A stretch of 10,557 nucleotides of DNA from Burkholderiales bacterium (GCA_005788065.1 SXZD01000107.1:1-10557); one strand, 5' to 3'. Shown: positions 1 through 7,182, counted from the first letter of the stretch. Program-made: numbers and translations. The notes: generated by a model not told the origin, from the sequence alone.

Positions 1-1
1 G

Positions 2-316
2 CTCTCCGGTGGTCAGCAGAAGCGACTGTGCATTGCGCGGGGTGATGCGGAGAAACCGTCCATCCTGATGCTCGATGACCCGACGTCGGCACTGGACCCG
101 ATTTCAACGGCCAAGATAGAAGAGTTGATCACCGAGTTGATGAACGACTACACAATTGTGATTGTGACGCATAACATGCAGCAGGCAGCCCGTGTGTCGG
201 ATTACACAGCCTATATGTATCTGGGTGAGTTGATCGAGTTTGGCAAGACAGACGAGATTTTCATCAAGCCGAAGAACCAGAAGACTGAGGACTACATCAC
301 GGGTCGCTTCGGCTGA
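2..316 (+). CDS. pstB: Phosphate ABC transporter ATP-binding protein PstB, C-terminal part (5' end outside window)
   Basis: This is the C-terminal part of the ATPase that powers the inner-membrane PstCA phosphate importer. The reading frame is open from base 2, so the gene is cut by the window edge; Walker A lies outside. Visible in order are the ABC signature LSGGQQKR, a Walker B strand (SILMLDDP), the D-loop SALDP, the H-loop histidine in VIVTHNMQQAARVSD, and the family-typical end TEDYITGRFG. The IVTHNMQQAARVSD and TEDYITGRFG stretches are what set PstB apart from other ABC ATPases. Two things are odd. The catalytic glutamate after the Walker B aspartate is Asp (LDDP where PstB has LDEP). 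The helix after the signature reads ARGDAEKP, with acidic residues where PstB usually has hydrophobic ones. No phoU follows; a hairpin and a convergent gene do. Family identity is secure; full activity is not. Confidence 0.93.
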   Translation, partial: LSGGQQKRLCIARGDAEKPSILMLDDPTSALDPISTAKIEELITELMNDYTIVIVTHNMQQAARVSDYTAYMYLGELIEFGKTDEIFIKPKNQKTEDYITGRFG

Positions 317-339
317 TTTTGCACCACAGACCTGCAAAG

Positions 340-378
340 AACGGCGTGTCGCACAACGGCACGCCGTTTGTCTTTTCA
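340..378 (+). terminator. Intrinsic terminator after pstB
   Basis: A 9-bp perfect stem, AACGGCGTG (340-348) and CACGCCGTT (360-368), encloses an 11-base loop. It is followed on the + strand by a T-rich run (TTTGTCTTTT, 367-376). It lies 23 bases past the pstB stop and runs into the end of the convergent carbonic anhydrase gene, whose stop is at 376-378. On the minus strand the stem is followed only by CTTTGC, so termination is probably stronger for pstB than for the opposing gene. Confidence 0.75.
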
Positions 379-936
379 GAGCTCGTTCTGGATGTTTTTG
401 TAGCCCAGCACCAGGCTGTTGTTGGTGCGGGCCACGTCTTCAGAAAATGCGGATGCCTGAGCCGTTACTTTCGGGATGGAGGCCAGATCGGTCTGAGGGC
501 CGATACGCTCTGTCGACGGCACATAAAAACCAGCGGGCAGGGTGACGCCATCGACGACGGCATTGTGACGCACCACCGCACCATCGCCGACGTGGCAATT
601 GAACAGCACGCTGTTGAACCCGATGAATACATCGTGGCCGACCTCGCAGGGGCCGTGCACGATGGCCCGGTGTGCAATCGATGTTCGCTCGCCGATGGTA
701 ACCGCTGCTCCCGATTTGGAATGGATGACCACCCCATCCTGTATGTTGGAATTGGCACCGATGATGATCGGCTCCATATGACCATTTGCATCTACCTCGT
801 CGGCGCGGATGACGGCATACGGACCGACAAACACATTTTCGTGCACGATAATGCGTCCGCAGAGAATGGCGGTGGGGTCAACGAAGGCGGTTTCGTGGAC
901 GACGGGATAGTCACCTCTAGGGTTTTTGCGGATCAT
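376..936 (-). CDS. Gamma-class carbonic anhydrase, CamH-like
   Basis: A 186-residue left-handed beta-helix protein of the gamma carbonic anhydrase family, which interconverts CO2 and bicarbonate as a trimer with metal at subunit interfaces. The Cam active-site residues can be followed. R44 and E47 lie in VIRADE, Q66 and D67 in SNIQDGVVIH, and the three metal-ligand histidines are H72, H89 (SIAHR) and H94 (VHGP). Hexapeptide-like repeats (IGxxx, VGDGAVV) run through residues 15-135 and a C-terminal helix follows. The spacing H72-H89 is 17 residues; in Methanosarcina Cam the matching spacing is 36, because of an acidic loop carrying the proton-shuttle glutamate. That loop is absent here, as in the CamH subclass. 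About seven residues are inserted between RADE and PIIIG. The start at 936 has only a weak CAGG ribosome site six bases upstream. Cytoplasmic, no signal peptide. A non-hydrating gamma-CA homologue cannot be excluded. Confidence 0.85.
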   Translation of the reverse strand: MIRKNPRGDYPVVHETAFVDPTAILCGRIIVHENVFVGPYAVIRADEVDANGHMEPIIIGANSNIQDGVVIHSKSGAAVTIGERTSIAHRAIVHGPCEVGHDVFIGFNSVLFNCHVGDGAVVRHNAVVDGVTLPAGFYVPSTERIGPQTDLASIPKVTAQASAFSEDVARTNNSLVLGYKNIQNEL

Positions 937-1100
937 CGCATGCCTGTATCTGGGCTGTAGGGAGCGTTATTGTAGAGGCTTGCGGCAACAGGGGTTATCG
1001 CTTGACGATGTTTATATCGAAAAAATTGGATGGTTAATCCATTTTCATTCGGTTTATTAAATGTCTTGGACAATTTACATTACGAAGATATTCATTTCAC
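937..1100. promoter_or_regulatory. Divergent intergenic region: carbonic anhydrase / efflux operon
   Basis: These 164 noncoding bases hold the promoters of both flanking transcription units; the part from 1008 to 1100 is notably AT-rich. On the + strand a TTGACG box (1002-1007) stands out, but no good -10 sits 16-18 bases later; TATTAA (1055-1060) is another weak -10 candidate. On the minus strand TATAAA (1011-1016) and TACAAT (969-974) are possible -10 boxes without good -35 partners. A dyad TGGAT-N5-ATCCA (1027-1041) lies between them and could be an operator. The exact promoters are not resolved; that the region is regulatory is inferred from gene orientation and composition. Confidence 0.5.
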
Positions 1101-2408
1101 ATGATGCGCATGAGGACACTCATACAGATGATTGCAGCCGCTTCGATGGCGGTTGCCCTAGTACCCTTTGCCTATGCGGCCGAGGGCGATTCGGTGCCGG
1201 ATCAGGCGGGTAACACCAGCGTCTGGCTGATCCGCGAACTGCAGGCGCAGGCACTCAAAACCGCGCCGGCGATACAGAACGCCCGTCTGCTGCCCGAGTC
1301 GGCAGAGGGCCGACTGATGACCTCGCGCATGTATCCGAACCCGACTGTCGAGGTCGTGTCGGGACAATCGCGCCTGCGCGCCGGTACGCCCCTGACCGGC
1401 AACGTGACAGAAATCACGGTGCAGCAGCCGCTGGAATGGCCGGCAGCCCGCGAGGCACGCATACAGGGTGCCACCGCGGGGCTGAACATCGCCGAGCGCA
1501 ACCGCCTGCAGATCATCAACGATGTGCTGGCAGATGTGCGTTTGCGGGCGCTCGAATGGCTGGTCCGGCAGGAGGAAATCCGCTTTTTGCAGGATGCGCT
1601 GGACTTGATCGAACAAACCCGCAACCGCATTGCCGTGAAGGTGGAAACCGGTGAGGCTGCACGGTATGAACTCATCAAGGCAGAGGCTGAAGTGCTGTCT
1701 GCCCGGGCGCGGCTGGATGCGGTTAGGGCGCAGGCTGCTTTCACCAGGGCGCGGCTGTCACAGATTCTGGGCGTGCGTTTGGGCGAGGCCTTTCGCATCG
1801 AGGCGCCCCAGCGCACCATCCCGGAAAGCGTGAACGTTGACGCGCTGGTGGCCAAGGTGGTGAAAGACAACCCGGAGCTGAAGGTGCGCGAGGCGGAACT
1901 GGAGCAGCAAGAGCAACGGCTGAAAGAGCAGCGGGTGTTGCGCCGCCCGGGCGTGGCTTTGCAGGCCCGCACCGACCAGGAGCCCGAGTTGCGTACCCGG
2001 CAGGTGGGTGTTGCGGTCACGGTGCCTATCTTTGACACGCGGGCCGGTGTAGTGCGTGAAGCGGCTGCCGAGGCCCAACTGAGTGCGACCCGACTGGAAG
2101 GTCGCCGGTATGAGCTGACGCAGCAGACTTATGCGACACATGCCACGCTGGTGGCAGCCAAACGGCGCGTGGATGCGCTGGAGGGTGGTGTGCTCAAACA
2201 GGCAGAGGCTGCGTTGGCGGTGGCACAGGCCGCATACAAGTTTGGTGAGCGCGGCATTCTGGATACCCTGGATGCCCAGCGGGTGCTGCGTACTGTACGC
2301 AGTGACCTGACAGCAGCCCGTCTCGAAGCGTTTTCTGCTGCGGCCGAGCTCGATCGGCTGGCCGGTGTGTACATTGAACTTCTTGATCCTTACAGGGCGG
2401 TGCCGTGA
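1101..2408 (+). CDS. TolC-family outer-membrane efflux protein (CzcC-like)
   Basis: A 435-residue outer-membrane channel subunit of a tripartite heavy-metal efflux system. It would form a trimeric barrel and periplasmic tunnel docking on the adaptor and RND pump encoded just downstream. The N-terminus is a classical signal peptide: MMRMR, a hydrophobic core at residues 7-23, and a likely cut after AYA (26/27). There is no lipobox cysteine, unlike some family members. The mature part has the doubled layout of the family, rich in long alpha-helical coiled-coil segments (about residues 125-220 and 325-425). The second helical region shows the familiar AAYKFGERGILDTLDAQRVLR pattern at about residues 375-396. 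Length suits CzcC/CnrC-type proteins. Three in-frame ATGs (1101, 1104, 1110) cluster at the start; the ribosome site is weak (GAAGA, 12 bases before 1101). The end overlaps the next gene by 4 bases if that gene starts at GTG 2405. Confidence 0.88.
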   Translation: MMRMRTLIQMIAAASMAVALVPFAYAAEGDSVPDQAGNTSVWLIRELQAQALKTAPAIQNARLLPESAEGRLMTSRMYPNPTVEVVSGQSRLRAGTPLTGNVTEITVQQPLEWPAAREARIQGATAGLNIAERNRLQIINDVLADVRLRALEWLVRQEEIRFLQDALDLIEQTRNRIAVKVETGEAARYELIKAEAEVLSARARLDAVRAQAAFTRARLSQILGVRLGEAFRIEAPQRTIPESVNVDALVAKVVKDNPELKVREAELEQQEQRLKEQRVLRRPGVALQARTDQEPELRTRQVGVAVTVPIFDTRAGVVREAAAEAQLSATRLEGRRYELTQQTYATHATLVAAKRRVDALEGGVLKQAEAALAVAQAAYKFGERGILDTLDAQRVLRTVRSDLTAARLEAFSAAAELDRLAGVYIELLDPYRAVP

Positions 2409-3640
2409 TAAGCCGCCCTGACCCTAACGAAATGATAACGACGAACTTGCCCGGTGACATGACAATGTACACATCCCAATCGTTTTTACATCGCAGCCGC
2501 CCTCTGGGTTTGGCGCTTCTGGTTTCGCTCAGCCTCCTGGGGCTTGCTGCCTGCAACAAGGCAGACACGACGGCTGCTCCGCAGGCGGCAGCGCTGGTTG
2601 ACCCCATGTCGGTACAGGTGGGAGAGGACATGGTCAAACGATTGCATACAGGTCCCTTGGCCGAGGTTGCGCTGCGTACCATCCTCAATGTACCGGGTCG
2701 TATCGAGGTGGATGAGAGACGTTTGTCGCGCATCGGATCCAACGTAACGGGGCGGGTTGTCGAGGTGTTGGCTGCAGTGGGTGATACGGTCTCGGCCGGT
2801 CAGGTGCTTGCGCGCATCTCCAGCCCCGAACTGACCAATGCCCAGTTGTCATATCTGCGCGCCGCTTCGTCTGCCACGCTGGCTGAGCGGGCTGCAGACC
2901 GGGCGACTCAACTGTTTGCGGCCGACGTGATCGGCAAGGCCGAGCTGCAGCGTCGGCAAGCCGAGTCGCAGGTGGCCAAGGCAGAAGTGAACGCAGCGGC
3001 AGACCAGTTGCGCATGCTGGGCATGAGTGGCAACTGGGTGGAGCGTCTGAAGTCTGCGGGCGATATCCAGCCGGTCCTGCCTGTGGTTGCGACGCAGTCG
3101 GGTACGGTCATCGAACGCAAGGTGACCGTGGGTCAGGTGGTGCAGCCTGCGGATCTCATGTTTGCAGTAGCCGACCTGTCCTCTTTGTGGGTGGTCGGTG
3201 GTGTGCCCGAGCAGGTGGCCCGCGAAGTAGAGGTGAAACAGAAAGTGGATGTGCAGGTGCCTGCGCTCAATGACACGCTACAGGGTCGCATCGTGTTTGT
3301 GAGCGACACGGTGTCCACGGATACCCGTACGGTGACGGTTCGTACCGAGTTGGCCAATCCGCAAAAGTTGCTCAAGCCCGCCATGTTGGCCAACCTTCAG
3401 ATCACATCGTCTGCCGTGCAAGTGCTCGGTGTGCCCATCAGTTCGGTGGTGCGCGAAGAAGACAAGGATTATGTGTTTGTTCGGGTATCGCCGACACAGT
3501 TTCGTCTGACTCCGGTTCAGTTGGGACCGGAGAGCGACGGCTATCGGCAGGTGTTGTCGGGTATCCAGAAAGATCAGGTAATCGTGATGGACGGCGCATT
3601 TCATTTGAACAATGAACGCAAGCGCGCGGAGTTGAATTGA
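2405..3640 (+). CDS. Efflux RND transporter periplasmic adaptor subunit (CzcB-like membrane fusion protein)
   Basis: The adaptor links the inner-membrane RND pump to the outer-membrane channel. Numbered from GTG 2405, it has a basic stretch (HRSRP, 29-33), a hydrophobic segment and a lipobox LAAC with Cys50, so it is probably a lipoprotein. Two half-lipoyl motifs follow, at about 110-139 (VGDTVSAGQVLARIS) and 226-256 (VGQVVQPADLMFAVAD), flanking a helical hairpin (about 140-208). A beta-barrel region comes next (about 260-335, with SDTVSTDTRTVTVR) and a membrane-proximal domain up to ERKRAELN. No His-rich, Met-rich or CusF-like metal domain is visible. Start choice is uncertain. GTG 2405 has AGGG seven bases upstream and a coupled GTGA overlap with the previous stop. 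ATG 2459 gives a signal peptide of more usual length but has no ribosome site. The pump gene starts 1 base after the stop. Confidence 0.88.
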   Translation: MISRPDPNEMITTNLPGDMTMYTSQSFLHRSRPLGLALLVSLSLLGLAACNKADTTAAPQAAALVDPMSVQVGEDMVKRLHTGPLAEVALRTILNVPGRIEVDERRLSRIGSNVTGRVVEVLAAVGDTVSAGQVLARISSPELTNAQLSYLRAASSATLAERAADRATQLFAADVIGKAELQRRQAESQVAKAEVNAAADQLRMLGMSGNWVERLKSAGDIQPVLPVVATQSGTVIERKVTVGQVVQPADLMFAVADLSSLWVVGGVPEQVAREVEVKQKVDVQVPALNDTLQGRIVFVSDTVSTDTRTVTVRTELANPQKLLKPAMLANLQITSSAVQVLGVPISSVVREEDKDYVFVRVSPTQFRLTPVQLGPESDGYRQVLSGIQKDQVIVMDGAFHLNNERKRAELN

Positions 3641-3641
3641 C

Positions 3642-6600
3642 ATGATTGAAGCGCTGATACGTTCTGCGCTCAAGCAGCGCCTCATCGTGCTGGTTGTTGT
3701 GCTGGGTCTGCTGGGTTTTGGTTTGAGCAGCCTTAGAAAATTGTCGGTGGATGCGTTTCCGGACGTGACCAATATTCAGGTGCAGATCGCAACGGAGGCA
3801 CCAGGTCGTTCTCCTGAAGAGGTGGAACGCTTTGTGACCGTTCCGCTGGAAATTTCGATGACGGGTCTGCCTGGCCTGACCGAAATGCGTTCATTGAACC
3901 GAAGCGGTCTGTCCATCATCACCTTGGTGTTCACGGATTCGACGGATGTGTACTTCGCACGCCAGTTGGTGATGGAACGCTTGATGGAAGTCGGCGCGCG
4001 CTTGCCGATGGGGGTGACACCCGTACTGGGTCCGGTATCGACCGGTCTGGGCGAGGTATACCAGTACACTTTGGAGCATCCCGATGACGGCAAACGTGCA
4101 CTGACGCCCGAAGAATTGGCAGAGCGTCGCGTGGTGCAGGACTGGGTGGTTCGACCCATGCTGCGGTCCATTTCGGGCGTTGCCGAAATCAACTCCATGG
4201 GCGGATATGAGCGACAGTATCAGGTTCTGGTGAACCCTGATCGTTTGCGCGGCTACGGCATCACGCTGGAGCAGGTGTACACCGCGGTGGCGCGCAACAA
4301 TGCCAATGCGGGTGGCGGTGTGCTGCCGCAACGGGCAGAGCAGTACCTGATCCGCGGTGTGGGTCTGATCCGGTCGGTGGCTGACATTGAGAGCATCGTG
4401 GTCAAGGAGCAGAACGGCTTGCCGATTTTTGTGCGTAACGTGGCTGAGGTGAAGATCGGTGCGGCTGTGCGGCAGGGTGCCATCATCAAAAACGGCGACA
4501 CCGAAGGCGTTGCCGGTATTGTGATGATGCTGCGCGGCGGCAATGCCAAGGAAGTGGTCACGCGGATCAAGGCCAAGGTGGATGAAATCAACCGCCTGCA
4601 GATGTTGCCCGGCGGCTTGCAGATCAAGTCGTTCTATGACCGTACCGATTTGGTGGATTCTGCGCTGTGGATGGTGACCAAGGTGCTGCTAGAGGGCATT
4701 GCACTGGTGGTGGTCATCCTGTTCATTTTTCTGGGCGATGTTCGTTCTAGCCTGATTGTGGTGGCGACCATCATCATCACGCCCTTGATCACCTTCATGG
4801 TGATGACGCAGTACGGCATATCGGCCAATCTGATGTCCTTGGGAGGCTTGGCCATTGCCATCGGCTTGATGGTGGACGGCACCGTTGTGGTGGTGGAGAA
4901 CGTGTTCCACAAACTGGGGCATGCAAGTCCGTCATCCCGTTCGCGTGTCATTCTGGAGGCTACGCTGGATGTGGCCACGCCGGTGATTTTCGGTATCGGC
5001 ATCATCATTCTGGTGTTCCTGCCGCTGATGGCTTTGCAAGGCATGGAAGGCAAGATGTTCGGGCCGCTGGCAATGACGATTGCGATTGCGCTGTTCATCT
5101 CACTGTTGGTGTCGCTGTTTGTGTCGCCGGCCCTGTGCTCTTACATCCTGAAGGGGGGAGCGGACCACGACACCAAACCGATTGCGTTTCTGAAGTCGCG
5201 TTATCTGAACATGCTCAGTTGGGCCTTGCTGTCAGAGAAACGCACCGTGATGATCGCAGTGGCTTTGCTGGCATCGTCGCTGGCCCTGTTTCCCCTGCTG
5301 GGCAAGAGCTTTATCCCGGTGATGCAGGAGGGTTCGATTGTGACCGGTGTGTTCCGCGTACCCAGCATTTCGCTGGATGAGTCGGTCAAGATTGAAAACG
5401 AAGTCATGAAGATCGTCAGTGAAGTGCCCGGCGTAAAGATGGTCGTGTCCAAACTCGGTCGTGGCGAGTCGCCAGCCGATCCGGCCGGTCAGAACGAGTC
5501 TGATCCGATTGCCACCATCGATCCGACTGCAGGCCGTACGCAAAGCGAGATCGAGGACGATATCCGTAGTCGTGTGAACAACATTCCGGGTGTGCAGGTG
5601 GTGCTCAATCAGCCGATTGCGCAGCGCGTGGACGAAATGGTGACCGGCGTACGCTCACAGTTGGCCGTCAAGGTGTTTGGCGATGATCTGGCTCAGTTGA
5701 AAGACATGTCAGAAAAAATTGCCAAGGTGATACGCAGCGTCGAAGGTGCCCGCGATATCCGAATCGAGCGACTGTCGGGCCAGCAGACCCTCACCATTGA
5801 TCTGGACCGTGCCACCATCGCCCGCTACGGCTTGAATGTGGCGGATGTTCACGACGTGATTGAAACCGCTATCGGCGGGCGCGAAGTGACGCAACTGTAT
5901 GAGGGTGAGCGCCGGTTCGGCATTGTGGTCCGCTATCCAGAGCAGTACCGCAATTCGGTTGAGGTGATTCGCACAACCACCATGCGGACATCGGACGGTG
6001 AAGTGGTGCCGCTCAGTGCGCTGGCCAAGATCAGTCTGGTTGACGGACCTGCGACCATCAGCCGCGAAATGGGCAAACGCCGTGTGGTGGTGGGTGCCAA
6101 CGTGGATGGACGTGACCTGGGTGGTTTTGTGAAAGAGGTTCAGGACAAGGTCTCTGCGCAGGTCAAGCTGCCTGAGGGTTACTACATTGTCTGGGGCGGT
6201 CAGTTCGAGAACATGCAGCGCGCCATGGAAACGCTCTCCGTAATTGTGCCCATCACGATTGCAGCGATTTTCTTCCTGCTGTTCGTGCTGTTCAATTCAG
6301 TGAAACTGGCCACCCTGATCATCACCGTGTTGCCCTTTGCGTCGATCGGGGGAGTGTATGCGCTCTTCGTCTCGGGCGAGTATCTGTCGGTACCGGCATC
6401 GGTGGGTTTCATCGCGTTGTGGGGTATTGCAGTGCTCAACGGTGTGGTGCTGGTCTCCTACATCAAGCGCCTGCGTGAAGAAGGAATGGGCGTGGCTGAA
6501 GCCGTGCGCGAGGGATGTACCCAGCGGTTCCGTCCCGTGCTGATGACGGCAACGGTGGCGATGCTGGGTCTGGTGCCTTTCCTCTTCGCAAGCGGTCCCG

Positions 6601-6725
6601 GGTCTGAGGTGCAGCGGCCGCTGGCAGTTGTGGTGATCGGCGGATTGATCACATCGACCTTGCTGACGCTGGTGGTGCTACCCGCGATGTATCGCTGGTT
6701 CGATGACAAGCCGAGGGAAGTGTGA
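3642..6725 (+). CDS. Heavy-metal-efflux RND pump (CzcA/CusA family), substrate unknown
   Basis: A 1027-residue proton-driven inner-membrane pump, the usual length for HME-RND proteins. TM1 is at about residues 13-30, porter loop one at 31-335, TM2-6 at about 340-500, TM7 at 534-553, porter loop two to about 858, and TM8-12 after that. HME hallmarks include FPDVTNIQVQI, SxxGLSIITLVF, VSTGLGEVYQY and the TM4 motif AIGLMVDGTVVVVEN. In that motif Asp412 and Glu419 match the CzcA relay residues D408 and E415, but the position of CzcA D402 is Ala406. CusA also has Ala there, yet the three Met residues of its periplasmic copper site have no counterparts in the matching segments (EGSIVTGVFRVP, AGQNESDP, QRVDEMVTGVRS). 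Calling it Czc or Cus would therefore over-reach. The start has GGAG ten bases upstream and follows the adaptor stop by one base, so the three genes are surely one operon. Confidence 0.93.
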   Translation: MIEALIRSALKQRLIVLVVVLGLLGFGLSSLRKLSVDAFPDVTNIQVQIATEAPGRSPEEVERFVTVPLEISMTGLPGLTEMRSLNRSGLSIITLVFTDSTDVYFARQLVMERLMEVGARLPMGVTPVLGPVSTGLGEVYQYTLEHPDDGKRALTPEELAERRVVQDWVVRPMLRSISGVAEINSMGGYERQYQVLVNPDRLRGYGITLEQVYTAVARNNANAGGGVLPQRAEQYLIRGVGLIRSVADIESIVVKEQNGLPIFVRNVAEVKIGAAVRQGAIIKNGDTEGVAGIVMMLRGGNAKEVVTRIKAKVDEINRLQMLPGGLQIKSFYDRTDLVDSALWMVTKVLLEGIALVVVILFIFLGDVRSSLIVVATIIITPLITFMVMTQYGISANLMSLGGLAIAIGLMVDGTVVVVENVFHKLGHASPSSRSRVILEATLDVATPVIFGIGIIILVFLPLMALQGMEGKMFGPLAMTIAIALFISLLVSLFVSPALCSYILKGGADHDTKPIAFLKSRYLNMLSWALLSEKRTVMIAVALLASSLALFPLLGKSFIPVMQEGSIVTGVFRVPSISLDESVKIENEVMKIVSEVPGVKMVVSKLGRGESPADPAGQNESDPIATIDPTAGRTQSEIEDDIRSRVNNIPGVQVVLNQPIAQRVDEMVTGVRSQLAVKVFGDDLAQLKDMSEKIAKVIRSVEGARDIRIERLSGQQTLTIDLDRATIARYGLNVADVHDVIETAIGGREVTQLYEGERRFGIVVRYPEQYRNSVEVIRTTTMRTSDGEVVPLSALAKISLVDGPATISREMGKRRVVVGANVDGRDLGGFVKEVQDKVSAQVKLPEGYYIVWGGQFENMQRAMETLSVIVPITIAAIFFLLFVLFNSVKLATLIITVLPFASIGGVYALFVSGEYLSVPASVGFIALWGIAVLNGVVLVSYIKRLREEGMGVAEAVREGCTQRFRPVLMTATVAMLGLVPFLFASGPGSEVQRPLAVVVIGGLITSTLLTLVVLPAMYRWFDDKPREV

Positions 6726-6742
6726 CGGGTGACGAGTGACGT
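6722..6742 (+). repeat. Three tandem GTGACGN heptamers after the RND pump stop
   Basis: Bases 6722-6742 are three back-to-back copies of a heptamer: GTGACGG, GTGACGA, GTGACGT. The first copy contains the TGA stop of the pump gene; the rest lie in the 78-base gap before the PII-like gene. The function, if any, is unknown. It could be a protein or RNA binding site or a simple slippage product. Confidence 0.6.
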
Positions 6743-6803
6743 GTTCAGGCGGACGCGTCAATTGTGAGAGCAGTGGTGTTGTGACATGCAAAGGATATTT
6801 TCG

Positions 6804-7148
6804 ATGAAAGAAGTAAGGGCCATCATCAGGCCGCAAAAAGTGAATCGGGTACGTGATGCCCTGCGGGACATACCGAACTTTCCGGGGGTTACCTTCATCA
6901 AGGCAGAGGGCTTTACGGCACCGGCCAGTGTGGGGCCGAGAAGTATTGCAGAGGAGTTGACCGATTTTGTGCCCAAGGTCGTCGTGTCTGTCATCTGCTC
7001 TGACGACATGGCCGATGCCATCGAAAAGACCATCATCGAGAATGGATCAACCGGTCAGATCGGTGATGGTCTGGTGTGGACACTGCCGATTGCAGAGGTA
7101 CGTCGGGTACGCAACGGCACCGTGATGAACCTGGACAGCGGGGATTGA
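6804..7148 (+). CDS. PII-superfamily protein of the metal-efflux-linked type (PII-NG-like)
   Basis: A 114-residue cytoplasmic protein recognisable as PII (GlnB/GlnK fold): MKEVRAIIRP at the start, then FVPKVVVSV with Lys58, TGQIGDGLVW (G87, D88, G89) and RRVRNGT with R101 and R103. These are the nucleotide-binding positions of PII. The T-loop (about 37-55) is shorter and quite different: no Tyr51 for uridylylation and no Gln39 (GFTAPAS where GlnB has GFGRQKG), so classical GlnD control and 2-oxoglutarate/Mg-ATP binding look unlikely. The T-loop has no Cys or His for metal. A PII group called PII-NG is known to be encoded beside heavy-metal RND pumps, and this gene, 78 bases after the pump stop, fits it. 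ATG 6804 is preferred over 6786 because AAAGGA stands eight bases upstream and because PII proteins begin at MK. The likely role is tuning pump or expression to energy state; that is inference. Confidence 0.85.
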   Translation: MKEVRAIIRPQKVNRVRDALRDIPNFPGVTFIKAEGFTAPASVGPRSIAEELTDFVPKVVVSVICSDDMADAIEKTIIENGSTGQIGDGLVWTLPIAEVRRVRNGTVMNLDSGD

Positions 7149-7182
7149 TGGGGTGGCGTATGCGCTGGTCTCGGTGATGACC

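Noticed and set aside
319..960. A 213-codon open frame on the + strand opposite the carbonic anhydrase gene.
   Set aside because: It is antisense to a protein with clear family motifs and conserved active-site residues. The frame has no recognisable domain and the composition of a codon shadow.
1202..2038. A 278-codon minus-strand frame opposite the TolC-family gene.
   Set aside because: Rich in Ser, Arg, Ala and Cys with no domain; it is a GC-driven shadow of the real + strand gene, which has a signal peptide and family motifs.
6758..6769. AATTGTGAGAGC, resembling one half of the lac operator.
   Set aside because: No second half-site and no LacI-type or sugar genes nearby; chance match.
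6786..6803. ATG 6786 as start of the PII-like protein, adding six residues.
   Set aside because: AAAGGA at 6790-6795 lies inside that extension at ideal distance from ATG 6804, and PII proteins begin at the MK of the later start.
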